Assembly: GCF_049199905.1 (NCBI RefSeq)
Contig: NZ_JBLZPK010000048.1
Span: 96,455-160,454, forward strand
Length of the DNA stretch: 64,000 nt
Source of the DNA: Shinella sp032095155
Lineage (GTDB): Bacteria > Pseudomonadota > Alphaproteobacteria > Rhizobiales > Rhizobiaceae
Direction of reading: 5' to 3'
Below are positions 61,008 to 64,000 of the stretch, in pieces (position 1 is the stretch's first letter; each line of letters opens with the position of its first letter). A program made the position numbers and the translations under genes. Under the pieces are notes generated by a model that did not search any database, was not told where the DNA came from, and saw nothing but the letters and a program-made list of their open reading frames with translations.

Positions 61008-61955
61008 TCAGCCGCCGACGTTTTCCTTGGTGAGAAACGCGTTGCCGGTGTCGAGGTAACCCGGCACCTTGGCGCCCGTTGCCTGCGCCCAGAGCAGCAT
61101 GACCGACCAGTAGCCCTGCAGTTCCGGCTGCGAGGCGGAGGAGCTGTCAGCGACGCCATCGCGGATCATGTCGAGCATTTCCGGCAGGTTGTCGAGACCG
61201 ACGAGGGTAACCTTGCCCTGCTTGCCGGCTTCGACGATCGCCTGGCCGATACCGATCGGGCCTGCGGCGTCGGACGCGACCCAGCCTTTGAGGTTCGGGT
61301 TTGCCTGCATGATGGCGGCGGCCTGCTGCTGCGCCGTCTCGATGCTGTCATTGTCGATGCCTTCGGCGACGACCTTGATGCCCTTGTGTTCGGCAAAGAC
61401 CTGGCGGTGGCATTCGGCGCGGATCGAATGGTTCGGCGCGGTCGGCACACCCTGCATGATGGCGACTTCGCCTTCACCGCCGAGAACTTCGACGAGGCGG
61501 CGGGCAGCGATCTTCGCCTGCTCGCAGAAGTCGGAACCGATATAGGGGATCGCCATGCCTTCCGGCGGGATTGAATCGAAGATCACCAGCGGAATGTTCT
61601 GGTTCTGCGCTTCTTCGAGCGAGGCGCGGTTGCCCGAGGGATCGAGCAGGTCGAGCGCCAGGCCGTCGGGCTGGGTTGCGAGCGCGCTGTCGATAATCTG
61701 GTTCTGCTGGACGACGTCGGCGGACTGCGGTGCCGAATAGATGACTTCAACGCTCGAGCCGGTCTGCGCCTTGATCGCGGCAGCGGCGGCCTGTGCGCCT
61801 TCGTTCACCTTGTCGAACCACGGATGCACGACCTTCGGCACGACGACGAAGCGATAGCTGTCCTTCTTGGCGGTTCCGGCAGCGTCCTGCGCCGAAGCGA
61901 CGACGGGCAAAGCGAATGCGGCGGCGCACGCCAGCAGCATGGCAAGTTTCTTCAT
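61008..61955 (-). CDS. periplasmic sugar-binding protein, RbsB type
   Basis: About 315 residues from the ATG at 61955, with AAGGGAGG six bases upstream. The signal peptide is MKKLAMLLACAAAFALPVV, cleaved after ASA-Q. Segments VVPKVVHPWFDKVNEGAQAA, GLALDLLDPSGNRASLEEA and KGWVASDAAGPIGIGQAIVEA are typical. It is first of the leftward importer-kinase operon under the SorC regulator. The ligand is probably a sugar or tetritol. Confidence 0.9.
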   Translation of the reverse strand: MKKLAMLLACAAAFALPVVASAQDAAGTAKKDSYRFVVVPKVVHPWFDKVNEGAQAAAAAIKAQTGSSVEVIYSAPQSADVVQQNQIIDSALATQPDGLALDLLDPSGNRASLEEAQNQNIPLVIFDSIPPEGMAIPYIGSDFCEQAKIAARRLVEVLGGEGEVAIMQGVPTAPNHSIRAECHRQVFAEHKGIKVVAEGIDNDSIETAQQQAAAIMQANPNLKGWVASDAAGPIGIGQAIVEAGKQGKVTLVGLDNLPEMLDMIRDGVADSSSASQPELQGYWSVMLLWAQATGAKVPGYLDTGNAFLTKENVGG

Positions 61956-62053
61956 GATGACCTCCCTTGGAGCAGGCGAAATTTCCTCCCGCCTGAATGA
62001 TGGAACGAGGGCTTGTATCTGGGGCTTGCTCCCAAAACCCACGCGGCAATGGA

Positions 62054-62063
62054 TACATATGTA
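62054..62063. promoter_or_regulatory. palindrome upstream of the binding-protein operon
   Basis: TACATATGTA, a perfect ten-base palindrome about 100 bp before the start of the gene at 61955, in an AT-rich stretch otherwise uncommon here. It may be an operator or part of the promoter; the regulator is not known. Confidence 0.3.
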
Positions 62064-62126
62064 ATAAAAAAAATACAAGAGTAAATGTGAGGATGCATCG
62101 AATACCCAAACTTCGGGGACAGATGC

Positions 62127-63010
62127 GTGGAAACCACGATGACGATCACCATCGGCCTCGTGGTACTTTTGGAATACTACCAATCGCTCGACTGGAACGA
62201 ACAGGCGCTCGGCGCCATCCGCGTCGCGTCTTCTTCGGGAACGCTCGTGCCGCTTTCCAGCTTCGCGACGATCACGCGCAGGGCAGGGCCGGTCACCGTC
62301 AGCCAGGCCGGCCAGCTGACCGCCGTCACGCTGTCGTTCAACCTTCCCGCCGGCGTTTCCCTCGGCACGGCGACCGCCCGGATCGATGCGCTAAAGCGGG
62401 AGATCGCCCTGCCCTCGACGGTGACGACGAGCTATGCCGCCGCCGCGCGGGTCTTCCAGCAGGCCAGCGATAATACGGGCCTGCTAGTCGCCGCCGCAGT
62501 GCTGACGATCTATACCGTGCTCGGCGTGTTCTACGAGAGCCTGGTGCATCCGCTGACCATCCTGTCCGGCCTGCCCTCGGCGCGCCTTCGGCGCGCTGCT
62601 GGCGTTGAAGCTCTGCGGAATTGACCTCTCCGTCATCGCCCTGATCGGGCTCCTGATGCTCATTGGCATTGTGAAGAAGAACGCCATCATGATGGTGGAC
62701 GTTGCCCTGACCCTGCAACGAGACGAAGGACGCCCGCCCATCGAGGCCATTCACGATGCCGCCGTCAGGCGCTTCCGGCCGATCATGATGACGACATTCT
62801 GCGCGCTGCTCGGGCCGTGCCGATCGCGGTGGGCACGGGCGCGAGTTCTGAATTGTGCCAGCCGCTCAGCATTGCCGTCATCGGCGGCCGATTGTCAGTC
62901 AGGCCCTCACACTGTTCATGACGCCGGTCATCTTCGTCGAGATCGAAAGGTTGTCCGATCTGCTGAAGTCGCTTCTGCCGAAAGTTCGGGCGAAAACCGC
63001 AACCGCATAA
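62127..63010 (+). pseudogene. RND efflux pump (AcrB-like) C-terminal remnant, multiply frameshifted
   Basis: One frame gives LVPLSSFATITRRAGPVTVS, then FYESLVHPLTILSGLPSA, ending early. Another gives IALIGLLMLIGIVKKNAIMM with VDVALTLQRDEGR and RRFRPIMMTTFCALLG, hallmark segments of the AcrB C-terminal membrane half. A third resumes at LTLFMTPVIFVEIE and runs to a TAA at 63008. At least three frameshifts or small deletions and the missing N-terminal half make it non-functional. Confidence 0.85.
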
Positions 63011-63168
63011 CCGGTGCAGCCGGAGAAAGTCGGACCAAATGAATTTGCCGGATAGCGCCGAGATCGACCACCGCAACATCGATATGTCGCAATCGCCAAA
63101 CACATTTCGGCGAACTTTATACACCGCAAGTCTTTACCGAAAAATCCAGCCGCCGACAGGAGAACGGA

Positions 63169-64000
63169 ATGAGCAATGAAGGGGGATCGACCTACCCCCG
63201 GGGGATAGCTGCGCGTTGGACGTCGAGTGCCAAAAGTGGCGTCGGCACCGCTCTTTCGTCGGCGAGCCGTGTCTGGTTCACTGTCAGCCACGGCATTCTC
63301 AACGAGATCTACTATCCGCGGGTGGACCGCGCCTGCACGCGTGATCTCGGCCTGATCGTCACGGGTCCCGAGGGCTATTTCTCCGAAGAGAAGCGGCACG
63401 CGCAGCACCTGATAGAACCCGTCGAAAATGGCGTTCCCGCCTATCGCCTGAGCAATATCGCGATGGACGGCGCATATCGGATCGAAAAGCGTGTCCTGAC
63501 GGATCCGGTGCGCCCTTCCGTGCTGCAGGACATCGTCTTCACGCCTCTCAAAGGCCAGCTCGGCGACTATCGTGTCTACGTCTTGCTCGCTCCGCATCTT
63601 TTCAACTGCGGCATGGGCAACTCGGCCTGGATCGGCGACTACAAGCGAACACAGATGCTGTTTGCGACCGGCCGCGACGGCATTTCGCTGGCACTCGCAT
63701 CGTCCCTGCCCTGGCTATCCAGTTCGGCCGGATATGTCGGGGTATCAGACGGCTGGCGGCAGCTTGTGAACCAGGGCATGCTCGAGCCCGGCCAACTGCG
63801 TGCCGATGAGGGCAATGTATCGCTCACCGGCGAGATCGGTTTCTCACAAGAAAACGACCGGGTGTTTCTCTCCCTCGGGTTCGCTGGCGAGCCGGAAGAG
63901 GCAGGCTACAACGCGCTCGCCAGCTTGATGGCTGGTTTCGACGCGGCGGCAAGGCCTTATGTGTCCGGCTGGCGGACCTGGCAAGCCAGCCTGGAGAAAC
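63169..64000 (+). CDS. GH15 glucoamylase/glucodextranase-like protein, 5' part
   Basis: The frame is open from the ATG at 63169 (AGGAG nine bases upstream) to the window edge, 277 codons. Early segments KSGVGTALSSASRVWFTVSHG, of which GILNEIYYPRVDRACTRDLG follows, belong to the N-terminal beta-sandwich domain of bacterial glucoamylases and glucodextranases. Then come LAPHLFNCGMGNSAWIGDY and SLGFAGEPEEAGYNAL. The catalytic (alpha/alpha)6 barrel would lie beyond the window. There is no signal peptide at this start, so it may be cytoplasmic, acting on alpha-glucans or trehalose-like substrates. Confidence 0.85.
   Translation, partial: MSNEGGSTYPRGIAARWTSSAKSGVGTALSSASRVWFTVSHGILNEIYYPRVDRACTRDLGLIVTGPEGYFSEEKRHAQHLIEPVENGVPAYRLSNIAMDGAYRIEKRVLTDPVRPSVLQDIVFTPLKGQLGDYRVYVLLAPHLFNCGMGNSAWIGDYKRTQMLFATGRDGISLALASSLPWLSSSAGYVGVSDGWRQLVNQGMLEPGQLRADEGNVSLTGEIGFSQENDRVFLSLGFAGEPEEAGYNALASLMAGFDAAARPYVSGWRTWQASLEK

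Noticed and set aside
62899..63597. A 232-codon minus-strand frame
   Set aside because: Antisense to the RND relic and the GH15 gene start, which both match known families.
1..64000. CRISPR arrays, tRNA or rRNA genes, replication or conjugation genes
   Set aside because: No regularly spaced repeats, no recognisable RNA genes and no rep or tra-type proteins were seen on reading both strands.

Overview
The window looks like GC-rich alphaproteobacterial DNA of the Rhizobiaceae type (Rhizobium, Agrobacterium, Ensifer, Shinella and relatives). This is inferred from the density of sugar-type ABC importers each paired with its own regulator and catabolic genes, the compact operons with ATGA overlaps, and IS66 and IS5 remnants; no rRNA, tRNA, ribosomal-protein or replication gene was seen. 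A megaplasmid or chromid is the most natural setting, but the sequence does not prove it. Three runs of N (9705-9824, 44289-44444, 50232-50319) interrupt genes.

Region 1 (1-14.3 kb) is one divergent catabolic locus around an IclR regulator. A ten-gene leftward run holds a sugar-binding protein, a rare single-chain permease plus double-ATPase fusion, a second permease, an M20 deacylase, a metallo-beta-lactamase-fold hydrolase, an SDR, a GMC oxidoreductase, a RidA protein and an FAH-family hydrolase, and ends in a broken aldehyde dehydrogenase. Rightward lie iclR, a D-serine-dehydratase-like PLP enzyme and a mutarotase-like protein.

Region 2 (14.6-24.8 kb) is a polyol/ketose-type locus: SDR, xylose-isomerase-like barrel, archaeal-type triosephosphate isomerase, YjbQ protein and FGGY kinase, then a convergent LysR regulator and a spermidine/putrescine-type ABC importer. 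The two rightward operons share a 33-bp promoter element. The locus ends in a truncated gene, an IS66 end and about 1 kb of relic DNA.

Region 3 (26.1-40.1 kb) has two divergent operons around 33900-34137. Leftward: CaiB-type CoA-transferase, a cytoplasmic solute-binding-like protein, enoyl-CoA hydratase, a ribose-type ABC importer and a second FAH hydrolase closely similar to the first. Rightward: a sugar-binding protein, an ATPase split into two genes, two permeases and an M24 peptidase-family protein. The shared intergenic region carries two identical 12-bp LacI-like operators 73 bp apart.

Region 4 (40.1-53.2 kb) is a long leftward operon: a large Tat-type binding protein, two permeases, two complementary degenerate ATPases, Gfo/Idh/MocA dehydrogenase, sugar isomerase barrel, DUF4432 epimerase, SDR, lactonase and a LacI regulator, with another LacI gene divergent at 52.2 kb. 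An IS5-family relic and an isolated FabMG-like reductase follow.

Region 5 (55.7-64 kb) has a SorC regulator convergent to a ribose-type ABC importer with a DhaK-DhaL kinase, then a wrecked RND efflux gene and the start of a GH15 glucoamylase-like gene that runs off the end. Overall the window is a string of independent import-and-oxidise modules with unusual variation in how the ABC ATPases are built: fused to a permease, split into two genes, or an asymmetric pair.
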